DNA of 59,393 bases, taken from positions 1 to 59,393 of the forward strand of contig CACJNL010000009.1 of the NCBI GenBank assembly GCA_902594815.1, written 5' to 3'. The notes under the pieces were generated by a model that was not told where the DNA came from, made no database searches, and was given only the letters and a program-made list of their open reading frames with translations. Below, in pieces: positions 1 to 8,865 of the stretch. The position numbers were made by a program, and so were the translations under genes. The first letter of the stretch is position 1. Each line of letters starts with the position of its first letter. Source of the stretch: an uncultured Alphaproteobacteria bacterium (GTDB lineage: Bacteria > Pseudomonadota > Alphaproteobacteria > HIMB59 > GCA-002718135).

Positions 1-545
1 CATGCGTGCTCAGCAACAGGGAACCATAATGAAAATACACCAGGTAAATATGGTTTAACTGACTCAGTGGTAACTTCAATTGTTAAGTCATCTACTGCTC
101 TGATTCCAAGCTCACTTACATCTTTAGATCCATCTGAGACAGCATTCCAGTTTTTGATTCCAGCTGCAAAACTATAATACCAACCAAAATCAAAACCAGT
201 TGTTACTGCTCTTGTTAATGCAAAAATATAATCACTAGCTTTTAGTTTTGGACCATCACTCCAAACTAAACCATCCCTTAGTTTAAATGTCCAAGTTAAT
301 CCATCGTCTGACTGAGACCAAGACTCAGCTGCCATAGGCACTAAGTTATAATCTTTATCAAAAGTTGTTAGTGGAATTGATAATAGTTCAGGCATACCTG
401 CTCTATTATAAACAGTCTTCATCCAATCTGCGTATGTTCCTGTAGTAGAGTCTCCAACTCCATAAAATGTGTTTGAATAAGACACACTTGAAAAAGAAAC
501 AATTAAGGCAGTAATTAGTATGGAAATTCTTTTAGAAATTTTCAT
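1..545 (-). CDS. ABC transporter substrate-binding protein, family 5 (partial)
   Basis: The first 181 residues of an extracellular solute-binding protein of the SBP_bac_5 (oligopeptide/nickel/sugar) family; the rest lies beyond the left edge. The N terminus is a signal peptide (MKISKRISIL start, small residues SSVSYS near 23), so the mature protein is periplasmic. Typical family features follow: a stretch like AESWSQSDDGLTWTFKLRDG and then WSDGPKLKASDYIFALTRA. The ATG at 543-545 is preceded by a strong Shine-Dalgarno (AGGGAGGA). The ligand cannot be deduced. It is downstream of, and in the same direction as, the ThuA/Gfo-Idh genes, which hints at a sugar-like ligand. Permease genes would be expected beyond the left edge. 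Confidence 0.85.
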   Translation of the reverse strand, partial: MKISKRISILITALIVSFSSVSYSNTFYGVGDSTTGTYADWMKTVYNRAGMPELLSIPLTTFDKDYNLVPMAAESWSQSDDGLTWTFKLRDGLVWSDGPKLKASDYIFALTRAVTTGFDFGWYYSFAAGIKNWNAVSDGSKDVSELGIRAVDDLTIEVTTESVKPYLPGVFSLWFPVAEHA

Positions 546-757
546 TATTCCTCCCTGATTTTTATTTTTATACAAGATAATAATATCTGATAATAATAGT
601 CAACAAGCAAAATAACAAAATTAATTATTTTTTTAATAATTTATATATTTTATATATAAAATTGTATTTTATTGCTAAATAAGTGTAATTTTAGGTTTTT
701 ATATTATTAAAGGTAAGTTTTTTGATCTTAAATATTTTAGATATTTTTATAAAAAAG

Positions 758-1471
758 TTATCTTGAAGCCCAGAGTAAACCTCTATGGTAAATTTTATTC
801 ATTTGCGGATGAAGAAGTTCTTTAGCAAAATGTCCAAGAGATGTATAAAAAATTCTCCCCTTACCAATACGTCTTTTCCAAACCACAGGCATTTCAACGC
901 CTTTAAGCCATTCAGTGGTATACGAATCACCACTTGATGATCCTGGTTCTTGCTCTAATTTCCATACCTCATCACCTTTAAAAGTAGTAGTTGCTAAAAC
1001 TTCATTTAAAGGATCAACATGTAAATAATATTGCTCAGAATAGTAATCAAAATCATTAATATCCTTCATTATAGGATCGTTTTTTTTTGTAATATTAACT
1101 CTATAATCGTGTATGCCATTTGGATGACTGACCCATTGACCTCCCGTTAGAAATTGCCAATCAATTGATTGACGAAAAGCATCACACATCCCGCCGTGAT
1201 GACCGGCAAGTCCTGCTCCATTGATTACAGCTTTAATTAAATTGTTTACAGCATTTTTTTTTATTTCTCCATGAGGATCAAAATGAAATGCCATTGTGAC
1301 TATTGGAATTATTAAATCCATATCATGCACATAATCTTCTGCAAAAGATGATGTTTTGTTTTCAACCCTAACCTCATAACCCTCAGAGTTTAGCATATGT
1401 GTTAAAATTTTTGCACATTGTTCAGGTTCATGTCCAGGCCAGCCACCATAAACTATAAGTGCTTTTTTCAT
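758..1471 (-). CDS. ThuA-like domain protein (trehalose utilisation family)
   Basis: A 237-residue cytoplasmic protein of the ThuA-like family, which has a class I glutamine amidotransferase-like fold. ThuA proteins take part in metabolism of keto-derivatives of disaccharides such as trehalose and sucrose. Visible hallmarks are the N-terminal strand KALIVYGGWPGHEPE, the conserved GHHGGMCDAFR block (residues 90-100) and the C-terminal GKGRIFYTSLGH block. It lies 4 bp downstream of the Gfo/Idh/MocA dehydrogenase on the same strand, the usual partnership for this family. The substrate is unknown. Confidence 0.85.
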   Translation of the reverse strand: MKKALIVYGGWPGHEPEQCAKILTHMLNSEGYEVRVENKTSSFAEDYVHDMDLIIPIVTMAFHFDPHGEIKKNAVNNLIKAVINGAGLAGHHGGMCDAFRQSIDWQFLTGGQWVSHPNGIHDYRVNITKKNDPIMKDINDFDYYSEQYYLHVDPLNEVLATTTFKGDEVWKLEQEPGSSSGDSYTTEWLKGVEMPVVWKRRIGKGRIFYTSLGHFAKELLHPQMNKIYHRGLLWASR

Positions 1472-1475
1472 TTGA

Positions 1476-2609
1476 TTATAATTTTAAAAATTGAATATTT
1501 TCTTTTTCAGATAAATATTGTGGTTTTTTACATGTGCTTCTTAATTTAATTTTTTTACTCATTTTTACTGACTTTAAAATACTATCCATAATATCCAAAA
1601 CATGCAAACCTAATTCTGCATTGCATCTATTCTTTCTATTATTTTTTATAGAGTCAACCATTTCAGCCAAACCAATTCCTCTATAATTTGCTAAAGGAGT
1701 ATTTGTATCCATTTCATCATTATATCTACCTAAATTCATTTTATCAGTTGAAACTGTTTTCCAAACACCATTTTTAGATTTGCATATTTTTAGTGAACCA
1801 CCAAACATATTAGGATCTGGCAAATTTATTGAACCTTTATCTCCATAAAGCTCAATGTGATTTTTATTATGTTTCCATACATCAAAAGAAAAAAAAGCAT
1901 CAATTATTGAGCCATTTTCAAATTCTAAATGAGAAATAATACTTGTAGGTATTTCAACTTTTATTATTTGGTTTTTTCTCTCACCACTTCCTATAACTCT
2001 TTCCTTATGTACGGTTTTTGCTTTACTATTTACAGAAATTACGGGTCCAAGAAGATTTACTAGGGTTGTAAAATAATAAGGACCCATGTCTAAAATTGGA
2101 CCACCACCATATTTATAATAAAAATCAGGATTTGGATGCCAAATTTCATGTCCAGGGACAGCCATTGCAATACTACCTAATTGAATCTTACCAATTGCAT
2201 TATCTTCAAGAAGTTTTTTTGCAGTTTGAACTCCTGCACCTAAAAAAGTATCAGGAGCACATCCTAAATAAACATTATTTTTTTTAGCAAGCTCTAATAA
2301 TTTCTTCCCATTACTAAACGCAATCGAAATTGGTTTTTCAGAATATGCATGTTTATTTGACTCCAGTATCGATTTCGAAACAGTATAATGATCTTGAGGT
2401 GTTGTTAAATTAATAACTAATTCAACTTCTTTGTCTTTTAACAATCCTTCAACACTTAATTGATTAATACTGTATTTATTAGCTAAATTTTTTGAAGCTT
2501 TGTCGATTCTGTCAGCACAAGTTACTATTTGAAAATTTTTAAAATATTTTTTTGAGTTTTTAATATACGTATCAGCAATATTTCCACAACCAATTATTCC
2601 AACTTTCAT
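1476..2609 (-). CDS. Gfo/Idh/MocA family oxidoreductase
   Basis: A 377-residue NAD(P)-dependent dehydrogenase. The N-terminal Rossmann fold starts with GIIGCGNIAD (residues 4-13), and the family signature EKPIS is at 91-95 with the conserved lysine at 92. The C-terminal alpha/beta domain contains the GGGPILDMGPYY block where substrate-binding residues usually lie. Members oxidise sugars, inositols or their derivatives. The gene sits between an alpha/beta hydrolase (6 bp gap) and ThuA (4 bp gap) on the minus strand and is probably co-transcribed with both. The actual sugar cannot be named. Confidence 0.88.
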   Translation of the reverse strand: MKVGIIGCGNIADTYIKNSKKYFKNFQIVTCADRIDKASKNLANKYSINQLSVEGLLKDKEVELVINLTTPQDHYTVSKSILESNKHAYSEKPISIAFSNGKKLLELAKKNNVYLGCAPDTFLGAGVQTAKKLLEDNAIGKIQLGSIAMAVPGHEIWHPNPDFYYKYGGGPILDMGPYYFTTLVNLLGPVISVNSKAKTVHKERVIGSGERKNQIIKVEIPTSIISHLEFENGSIIDAFFSFDVWKHNKNHIELYGDKGSINLPDPNMFGGSLKICKSKNGVWKTVSTDKMNLGRYNDEMDTNTPLANYRGIGLAEMVDSIKNNRKNRCNAELGLHVLDIMDSILKSVKMSKKIKLRSTCKKPQYLSEKENIQFLKL

Positions 2610-2615
2610 ATACTT

Positions 2616-3347
2616 CTAAAAACCTCTTATAAAGTCAATAGTTTTTGTAATCATCTTTAAATCAATGTCAGTAGACAGTCTGTGATCACTTTCTTTGAGA
2701 TAAATAATGTTAACGTTTTTACCAGTTACCTTTTTAAGTATTTTTCTAGGCACATCTTCTTTTACAACATTATCTTTTAAACCATGAATTAATATCACTG
2801 GTTTTGAAAATCGAAATGTTTTTTTGAGAACTCTATTTTTTTCTGCTTCAATAAAAAATTTTTTTGTTAAGTAATAGCTAAAACCATAAGAAGTATATTT
2901 AGTAATCCCTTTAGTTGAAATTTCTTTTTTATTTTTTTTATTTAATGCGTTGTATAAATCTTTTCCAAAGTCAGGTGCTGCTGCTAGACCAATCAACCCC
3001 TTGATTCTTTGTGGTCTTGCTTTGGCAGCCAACATCATTAACCATCCACCCATGCTACTACCGATTAGAATCTGAGGCCCTCTTGCAACATTGTCGATTA
3101 TATCTAAAAGATCTTTTCTCCAATCGGAAAGTGTAAAATCTTCAAATTTTCCCTCGGATTTACCATGTCCTCGGCAATCAAAACGAATAAAATTAAGTTT
3201 GTTTTTCCTCGCATACCTCTCTACGGCGAGTGCTTTGCCACCGTTCATATCGGAGTTCAATCCGTGTATAAATATAATGCCTAATCTTCTTCCTTTTAGG
3301 GATTTATAGGCAATTTTATGGTTTTGTTTGTTTTTATAAAAACGCAT
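2616..3347 (-). CDS. alpha/beta hydrolase
   Basis: A 243-residue alpha/beta-hydrolase-fold enzyme without a signal peptide. The nucleophile elbow is GSSMGG with Ser98; the likely acid is Asp192 (GLKDNVV) and the likely base His222 (SDHRLS). An oxyanion-type HGL motif is at 28-30, followed by FDCRGHGKSEG. The GSSMGGWLM block resembles ABHD10-like thioesterases/esterases, but the substrate is not known. It is the first gene of the minus-strand cluster hydrolase - Gfo/Idh - ThuA. It starts only 27 bp from the divergent GT4 gene, so any promoters must overlap. Confidence 0.85.
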   Translation of the reverse strand: MRFYKNKQNHKIAYKSLKGRRLGIIFIHGLNSDMNGGKALAVERYARKNKLNFIRFDCRGHGKSEGKFEDFTLSDWRKDLLDIIDNVARGPQILIGSSMGGWLMMLAAKARPQRIKGLIGLAAAPDFGKDLYNALNKKNKKEISTKGITKYTSYGFSYYLTKKFFIEAEKNRVLKKTFRFSKPVILIHGLKDNVVKEDVPRKILKKVTGKNVNIIYLKESDHRLSTDIDLKMITKTIDFIRGF

Positions 3348-3374
3348 ATTATAGAATACAAATATTAACTCAAA

Positions 3375-4502
3375 ATGTCATCCTTTAATCTTGTACAAAT
3401 AGTTCCCTCTCTTGATTCTGGAGGTGTAGAAAGAGGCACTGTAGATGTTGCTAATTTTTTGGCTAAGAAAAAAATTAAGAATTTTATTATTACCTCTGGC
3501 GGCAAAATGATTAAAGAACTTGATGACAATTTAGTTCATGTATATCAATTACCCGTATCGAGTAAAAACTTTTTTTCATACCCTTCAATAGGGAGTAAAA
3601 TAAATAAATTTATTCAAGTAAATAATATTAATTTAGTGCATGTTCGATCTAGAGGCCCTGCCTGGATGGTAAATTTAATGTCCAAAAATAATATTAAAAC
3701 AATTGCAACTTTTCATAATGTTTATGGCGGTAATTCCTTTATTAAAAAAATGTATAATAAAGGATTGTCGAAAATGGATCATCTGATTGCCATATCAGAG
3801 TATGTAAGAGAAACAGTTATCCAAAAATATAATATTACGAATAAAAATATATCAGTCATCAATAGAGGGATTGACACAGAATATTTTAACCAACCTATTA
3901 ACAAACACAATAAAGAAGATTTTCTAAATAAACATAAAATTGATAAGTCAAAAAAAATTATTCTTTTTCCAGCACGACTTACACGTTGGAAAGGTCAGTT
4001 GGAATTTGTTGATGTCATAAATAAAATCATTACAGAAAATATTTTAGTTCTTTTTGCTGGAGATACTAAAAATGAAAATTATACAAATCAACTTCGTGAA
4101 AAAATAAACAAAAGCAATCATAATAAAAAGTTCAAAATATTAGGAAATGTTAATCAAGAGGAGATGCGTCTATTATTTAATATTGCAGACGTATCAGTTT
4201 CGCTACCATTGAGAGCTGAGGGTTTTGGAAGAACTATAAGTGAATCGTTATATTCTGGTACACCGGTTATAGCTTTTAATTTTGGTGGAGCAAAAAATCA
4301 ACTTGAGCACTTGAGTGATTTTTTTAAATCAATACCGAAAGATTATGAAAAATTACCCAACAAAATAGATCTTTTATTAAACTTATCAGAGGATCAAAAA
4401 ATTAAAATTCTTAAGAATGTAAAAACAGTTATTGAAAATAGTTTTTCAAAAGAAAATATGGTTAATCAATATTTAGAATTCTATGAGTCAATTCAATCCT
4501 AA
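3375..4502 (+). CDS. glycosyltransferase family 4
   Basis: A 375-residue GT-B glycosyltransferase of family GT4. The N-terminal acceptor domain has the glycine-rich loop SGGVERG (15-21). The C-terminal nucleotide-sugar domain has ARLTRWKGQ (200-208) and the EX7E motif, Glu282 to Glu290 in EGFGRTISE. Such enzymes transfer a sugar from a nucleotide donor during lipopolysaccharide or other surface glycan synthesis at the inner face of the cytoplasmic membrane. Its last 20 bp overlap the following GT9 gene, so the two are translationally linked. Donor and acceptor are unknown. Confidence 0.88.
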   Translation: MSSFNLVQIVPSLDSGGVERGTVDVANFLAKKKIKNFIITSGGKMIKELDDNLVHVYQLPVSSKNFFSYPSIGSKINKFIQVNNINLVHVRSRGPAWMVNLMSKNNIKTIATFHNVYGGNSFIKKMYNKGLSKMDHLIAISEYVRETVIQKYNITNKNISVINRGIDTEYFNQPINKHNKEDFLNKHKIDKSKKIILFPARLTRWKGQLEFVDVINKIITENILVLFAGDTKNENYTNQLREKINKSNHNKKFKILGNVNQEEMRLLFNIADVSVSLPLRAEGFGRTISESLYSGTPVIAFNFGGAKNQLEHLSDFFKSIPKDYEKLPNKIDLLLNLSEDQKIKILKNVKTVIENSFSKENMVNQYLEFYESIQS

Positions 4503-5418
4503 AAAAATTTTAGTTATTAAACACGGCTCTCTTGGAGATATTGTTTTTGCATTAGAACCTATCTTATCTATTAAAAAAAAATTTAACAATACAGTTATCG
4601 ATTTAGTCACAGAGGAAAAATTTATTCCTTTTTTTAAAAAGATGAATATTTTTCATCAATTTCTAATTGATAATCGAAAAGGTTTCTTTGCAACACTTGG
4701 CCTTATCAATAAAATTATATTTGGAAAATATGATTTAGTTATAGACTTACAAAATTCAAAAAGAACTAATCTTTATCATTTTTTTATCAACATATTTTCT
4801 AAAGCAAAAATAAATGGATCAAGAAGTAATGTTCATGAAAGATATATTATTCCTTCTCAAGGAAGTGAGAGTCCAACCCAAGGTTTACTCAATCAATTAC
4901 AATTATTAGGTATAAAGGAGATTAATGCTAATTTTAGCTGGCTTGAGAATAATCATGATAACCTAGGTTTTGGAAATAAAAATTTGGTGATGGTTATTCC
5001 AGGTGTGTCACAATCGGGAAAATATAAACAATGGGCACCAAATAAGTTTCAAGAACTTTGTTCTTATTTAGAAGCAAAAGGATTTTATATATGTTTAGTT
5101 GGCACCAAACATGATGCTGATGCTATTGCTCCAATACTAAATTATTGTACCAATATTATAAATTTAATTGATAAATCACCTCCCGACATAATCTATTCAG
5201 TTGCTTGTAAAAGTAAGCTTATAATTTCAAACGATACAGGTCCTGGCCATATAGCGGCACTTAGTAATATTAACACTTTATGGCTTGCTTTAGATAATCC
5301 CATTACAAAAGCAAACTTAAGTTTTAGAAAAAATAGTCATTTAGTTCTTAAAAATTCAATGGAAGATTTGAGTGTTGATGAGGTAAAAGAGTTTATTTTT
5401 AATAATAAGTTACTCTAA
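4483..5418 (+). CDS. glycosyltransferase family 9 (heptosyltransferase-like)
   Basis: A 311-residue GT9 protein. It shows the N-terminal family signature KHGSLGDIVFALEPI (13-27) and the C-terminal donor-site motif SNDTGPGHIA (249-258). GT9 enzymes typically add heptoses to the LPS inner core, but distant members use other donors. The start ATG lies inside the end of the upstream GT4 gene (20 bp overlap), and the gene overlaps the convergent second GT9 gene by 9 bp. It probably belongs to an outer-core or glycan assembly cluster. Confidence 0.85.
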   Translation: MSQFNPKKILVIKHGSLGDIVFALEPILSIKKKFNNTVIDLVTEEKFIPFFKKMNIFHQFLIDNRKGFFATLGLINKIIFGKYDLVIDLQNSKRTNLYHFFINIFSKAKINGSRSNVHERYIIPSQGSESPTQGLLNQLQLLGIKEINANFSWLENNHDNLGFGNKNLVMVIPGVSQSGKYKQWAPNKFQELCSYLEAKGFYICLVGTKHDADAIAPILNYCTNIINLIDKSPPDIIYSVACKSKLIISNDTGPGHIAALSNINTLWLALDNPITKANLSFRKNSHLVLKNSMEDLSVDEVKEFIFNNKLL

Positions 5419-6414
5419 AAAATTTAATAGTTTTTTATTGAGATCAAGATCGTTTGTTTCCAAGGCTAGATAGTCTTTATTCCACGGCGCATACTCACGC
5501 ATGATACTTTTTGGTGAATTATCTGCATCATAAATAACACAAAGCTTGGCACTTGTTAGAGAAGCAATATGAGTACATCCACTTTCAGGTGTGATAGTAT
5601 AGTCTGCCTGATTAAGAAGGCTTGTCCAGTTTTCAAAATCAAAATTATCACATAGTAAAATTTGTTTATCATTTTTGATAAGATCACTAGATTTATCAGT
5701 GGAAGAGCAAAAAGTGAAAATTTTATCAAACTTACTTTTTGTGGTTTCATCAGATGTTAAATAAATACTTAAATTTTTATTTTGCATATTCTTTAATAAT
5801 TCTAAAAAATTATCTTCTTCATAGTATTTATTAATCCATTTTGAGGACAGGTGGATAACACATACTTTTTTATCTTTTTTAATTGTAAATGCATTTCTAA
5901 ATGTAAACTCTGATTTGTTATTTTTGTTTAGATCAATCCCACTATTAAGAATGACGTCCATCATCATTTTGGTTTGATGAATATTTTGATTATCTATCAA
6001 TGACTTATACCGATTAACTACTTTTGATTGTGAAAAAAATATTTTACAAAAAATGATCTGCCAAAATTTACTAAGAAAGTTTGATTTATAGCGGGATTGT
6101 AAAATTAATGCTGACTTGAATTTGCTTTGTGAGTAATAGCCTAGCAATAAACCAAACCAGCTAGGACTAAAAGAAAAGTAATAATCATATTGTTGCTGCC
6201 TAATAGACTTTGTTAATTCCTTGAAAGCTGAAGAATTATTAGTCTTTTCATAAGTTATATTAATTAAATTAGATAATTGACATACTCTTAAATTTTTTTT
6301 TGAGGCTACTAAATCAATACTTGCATTGGGATTTTTCTCTTTTATTCCTTGAATGATTGGTAGAGTTAAAATCATATCACCCATGCGATCACTACGTTCG
6401 ATACAAATTTTCAT
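5410..6414 (-). CDS. glycosyltransferase family 9 (heptosyltransferase-like)
   Basis: A second, divergent GT9 protein of 334 residues on the opposite strand. The N-terminal block ERSDRMGDMILTLPII (6-21) and the C-terminal TPESGCTHIA (275-284) match the family's two signature regions; the central part is poorly conserved and rich in Lys/Asn. It probably transfers a sugar onto LPS core. It converges on the upstream GT9 gene with a 9 bp overlap and is separated from infC by 146 bp. Two GT9 genes and a GT4 next to each other suggest a short surface-glycan pathway. Confidence 0.82.
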   Translation of the reverse strand: MKICIERSDRMGDMILTLPIIQGIKEKNPNASIDLVASKKNLRVCQLSNLINITYEKTNNSSAFKELTKSIRQQQYDYYFSFSPSWFGLLLGYYSQSKFKSALILQSRYKSNFLSKFWQIIFCKIFFSQSKVVNRYKSLIDNQNIHQTKMMMDVILNSGIDLNKNNKSEFTFRNAFTIKKDKKVCVIHLSSKWINKYYEEDNFLELLKNMQNKNLSIYLTSDETTKSKFDKIFTFCSSTDKSSDLIKNDKQILLCDNFDFENWTSLLNQADYTITPESGCTHIASLTSAKLCVIYDADNSPKSIMREYAPWNKDYLALETNDLDLNKKLLNFLE

Positions 6415-6456
6415 TTATTTTTACTTACAAATTAACCTTTTTTCAAAAAACAGACC

Positions 6457-6484
6457 TTGAATTTAATTTCATTTTCATTATATC
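6457..6484 (+). promoter_or_regulatory. candidate sigma-70 promoter for infC operon
   Basis: TTGAAT (6457-6462), a 16-base spacer and TATATC (6479-6484) resemble -35/-10 boxes. They lie about 75 bp before the infC start, in the gap after the oppositely oriented GT9 gene. In DNA this AT-rich such matches are common by chance. Confidence 0.3.
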
Positions 6485-6560
6485 TCTAGAAAATATGAAA
6501 AAAATATTCAATTATTAATATGCTATTTATCAATAGCTTAATCCACTTAAATTAACAGTT

Positions 6561-7100
6561 TTGGCAGTAAATTTCAGAGCAAAGAAGAATACGGGTCCTA
6601 GGACTAATGAGCAGATAACTGCCAGTGAAGTACGTGTTATCTCAAGTACTGGAAAGCAATTAGGTATCATAAGTATTAGAGAAGCACTGAACCATGCCGA
6701 AGATGAGGGTTTTGATCTTGTTGAAGTATCCCCTGCTGCTAATCCGCCCGTATGTAAAATAATTGATTACGGCAAGTTGAAATATAGAGAACAAAAAAGT
6801 AAAAAAGAAGCCAAAAAGAAGCAAAAAACTATTGAAGTAAAAGAAATAAAAATGCGACCTGGAATAGATACACACGATTATAACGTTAAAGTGAAAGCAC
6901 TATCAAAGTTTATTGGTGGTGGAAATAAAGTAAAAGTGTCTATGCGATTCAGAGGTAGAGAGATGGAGCATCAAAACTTAGGTTTTGATCTCTTAAAAAA
7001 ATTGACTGAAGAAGTTGTGGAATATGCAAAGGTTGAAGTTCCGCCAAAATCTGAAGGTAGGCAAATTATGATGATTTTGGTTCCTCAGGTTGCTAAATAA
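6561..7100 (+). CDS. infC: translation initiation factor IF-3
   Basis: A 179-residue IF-3, which binds the 30S subunit, prevents early 50S joining and checks the start codon. The N-domain block GPRTNEQITASEVRVI (11-26) and the C-domain region KEIKMRPGIDTHDYNVK are characteristic. The protein is complete with the upstream start TTG at 6561; no ATG lies near the expected N terminus. A rare start codon is a known feature of infC genes (AUU in E. coli), where IF-3 represses its own translation. That makes similar autoregulation plausible here. It heads the infC-rpmI-rplT-pheST-lepA cluster. Confidence 0.96.
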   Translation: MAVNFRAKKNTGPRTNEQITASEVRVISSTGKQLGIISIREALNHAEDEGFDLVEVSPAANPPVCKIIDYGKLKYREQKSKKEAKKKQKTIEVKEIKMRPGIDTHDYNVKVKALSKFIGGGNKVKVSMRFRGREMEHQNLGFDLLKKLTEEVVEYAKVEVPPKSEGRQIMMILVPQVAK

Positions 7101-7141
7101 CTACTTACTAATTGATTCTTTAACAAATATCACTATAAGAC

Positions 7142-7195
7142 CTCCTACACTAGCTATGGCCTGCGGGGCAGCCTAGCGGTAAATTTAACAAGGAG
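7142..7195 (+). promoter_or_regulatory. rpmI leader hairpin, candidate ribosomal-protein operator
   Basis: Between infC and rpmI the RNA can form a nested hairpin. GCTA (7153-7156) pairs with TAGC (7174-7177), and GGC-C-TGC (7158-7164) pairs with GCAGCC (7168-7173) around a GGG loop. Outside it CTCCT (7142-7146) is complementary to AGGAG (7191-7195), which is the rpmI Shine-Dalgarno. The helix would hide the rpmI ribosome site. In E. coli and Bacillus this operon is controlled by L20 binding to its leader. The analogy is inference; a GC-rich stem in such AT-rich DNA is what draws attention. Confidence 0.5.
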
Positions 7196-7201
7196 TATAG
7201 A

Positions 7202-7402
7202 ATGCCCAAGCTTAAAACAAAAAGTAGTTTAAAAAAACGTTTCTCTAGAACTGGAACTGGAAAGATCAAGTTCAAGCCGGCTGGAAAAAGACACGGTATG
7301 AGCAAAAGATCAAATAAATTTATACGTAGCACAAAACGATCTGCAATTATGTCACCAGGTGACGCAGCGCTTGTCGATCATATGCTACCATACAATAAAT
7401 AG
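7202..7402 (+). CDS. rpmI: 50S ribosomal protein bL35
   Basis: A 66-residue basic protein, the normal length for bL35. It has the hallmark start [14 protein letters not shown], then a [20 protein letters not shown] segment and a conserved end around DHMLPY. It is a large-subunit protein and binds 23S rRNA. Its ribosome site AAGGAG lies 6 bases before the ATG and is part of the candidate hairpin at 7142-7195. It is followed 9 bp later by rplT. Confidence 0.97.
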   Translation: MPKLKTKSSLKKRFSRTGTGKIKFKPAGKRHGMSKRSNKFIRSTKRSAIMSPGDAALVDHMLPYNK

Positions 7403-7411
7403 GAGTTTACA

Positions 7412-7765
7412 ATGGCAAGAGTTTCAAGAGGCGTTACCGCAAGAGCAAGACATAAAAAAGTTTTAAAAAGAGCTAAAGGTTATTACGGAAGAAGAAAAAA
7501 TGTATTTAGAGTTGCCGTCCAAGCAGTTGAGCGTGGTATGCAATATGCATACCGAGATCGTCGGAAAAGAAAAAGCGATTTTAGGGGATTATGGATTCAA
7601 CGAATTAATGCAGGTGTAAGAATGCATGGAATGACCTATTCTCAGTTTATTGCTGGTCTAAAAAAATCATCTGTCGAAATTGACAGAAAAATTTTAGCTG
7701 AATTGGCAGTAAATCAACCAGATGCATTCAAGACTTTAGTTGAAAAAGCTCAATCAGCTAGCTAG
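7412..7765 (+). CDS. rplT: 50S ribosomal protein bL20
   Basis: A 117-residue bL20, full length. The typical N-terminal extension ([16 protein letters not shown], then [13 protein letters not shown]) penetrates the 50S core, and the globular part contains [20 protein letters not shown]. It is an early-assembly protein that binds 23S rRNA and, in several bacteria, represses its own operon. AGGAG precedes the ATG by 7 bases. It lies between rpmI and pheS, the canonical order. Confidence 0.97.
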   Translation: MARVSRGVTARARHKKVLKRAKGYYGRRKNVFRVAVQAVERGMQYAYRDRRKRKSDFRGLWIQRINAGVRMHGMTYSQFIAGLKKSSVEIDRKILAELAVNQPDAFKTLVEKAQSAS

Positions 7766-7796
7766 TATTTAATTTTTAATAATTTATACTAAAAAT

Positions 7797-8858
7797 ATGT
7801 CTTTATCAGTTGATGCTGTAGATATTAAAAAAAGAATTGAAAGTTGTAAAAACCTTCAAGACGTTGAAGGTATACGTCTTGAGTATCTTGGCAAAAAAGG
7901 TTTAATTCCATCTGAAATGAAGCTTTTAGGAAAACTCTCTTTTGATGAGAGAAAACTTAAGGGCCAGGAATTAAACAAACTTAAATCTTTGATTGAAGAT
8001 GCAATTGATAATCAAAAAACTTTTATTGAAAATGCAGAAATAGAAATAAAATTAAAAAACGAAAATCTTGATGTTACCTTACCTCAAATAGAAAAAACTA
8101 ATGGAAAAATTCATCCTATTTCGCAAACAATTTTTAGTATTATAGAAATTTTTGGCAATTTAAATTACTCTGTAGAAGCTGGACCAGATATTGAGAGTGA
8201 TTTTAATAATTTTTCTGCGTTAAACATTCCTCCTCATCACCCTGCACGAGAAATGCAGGATACTTTCTATGTAAAAAATAACGACGGTGAAGATAATGTA
8301 CTAAGAACGCATACAAGTCCTGTTCAAGTAAGAACAATGTTGAAAACAAAACCTCCCATAAAAATCATTGTTCCTGGAAGAACTTACAGGAGTGACTCAG
8401 ACTCTACGCATACACCAATGTTTCATCAAGTGGAGGGATTAGTGGTCAACAAAGATGCAACCATGGCAGATCTAAAATCTACCCTGATTACTTTCTTAAA
8501 AGAGTTTTTTGAAATTGATAATTTAAAATATCGATTTAGACCCAGTTATTTTCCCTTCACTGAACCAAGCGCAGAAATGGATGTTGCTTTTACAAAAAAA
8601 AATAATGTTTTAAAAATTGGTGAGGGTGATGATTGGTTGGAAATTTTAGGATGTGGAATGGTCAATCCCAAAGTCTTAGAGAATTGTAATATTGACTCCT
8701 CTGTCTATCAAGGTTTTGCATTTGGAATGGGAATAGAAAGATTATCTATGCTCAAATACGGCATCACTGATATGCGAGGTTTGTTTGATGTTAATATTAA
8801 GTGGTTAGATCATTATGGTTTTTCCCCACTGGATCTAAGGAATAGAGCAGAGGTTTAA
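7797..8858 (+). CDS. pheS: phenylalanine-tRNA ligase alpha subunit
   Basis: A 353-residue catalytic alpha subunit of the (alpha-beta)2 phenylalanyl-tRNA synthetase. An N-terminal coiled coil (about 1-90) is followed by the class II catalytic core. Motif 2 lies around RTYRSDSDSTHTPMFHQ (near residue 200) and motif 3 is GFAFGMGIERL (306-316). It charges tRNA-Phe together with PheT, whose gene begins 7 bp after its stop. No leader peptide or T-box-like structure is seen upstream; transcription probably continues from rplT. Confidence 0.96.
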   Translation: MSLSVDAVDIKKRIESCKNLQDVEGIRLEYLGKKGLIPSEMKLLGKLSFDERKLKGQELNKLKSLIEDAIDNQKTFIENAEIEIKLKNENLDVTLPQIEKTNGKIHPISQTIFSIIEIFGNLNYSVEAGPDIESDFNNFSALNIPPHHPAREMQDTFYVKNNDGEDNVLRTHTSPVQVRTMLKTKPPIKIIVPGRTYRSDSDSTHTPMFHQVEGLVVNKDATMADLKSTLITFLKEFFEIDNLKYRFRPSYFPFTEPSAEMDVAFTKKNNVLKIGEGDDWLEILGCGMVNPKVLENCNIDSSVYQGFAFGMGIERLSMLKYGITDMRGLFDVNIKWLDHYGFSPLDLRNRAEV

Positions 8859-8865
8859 CGCTAAG

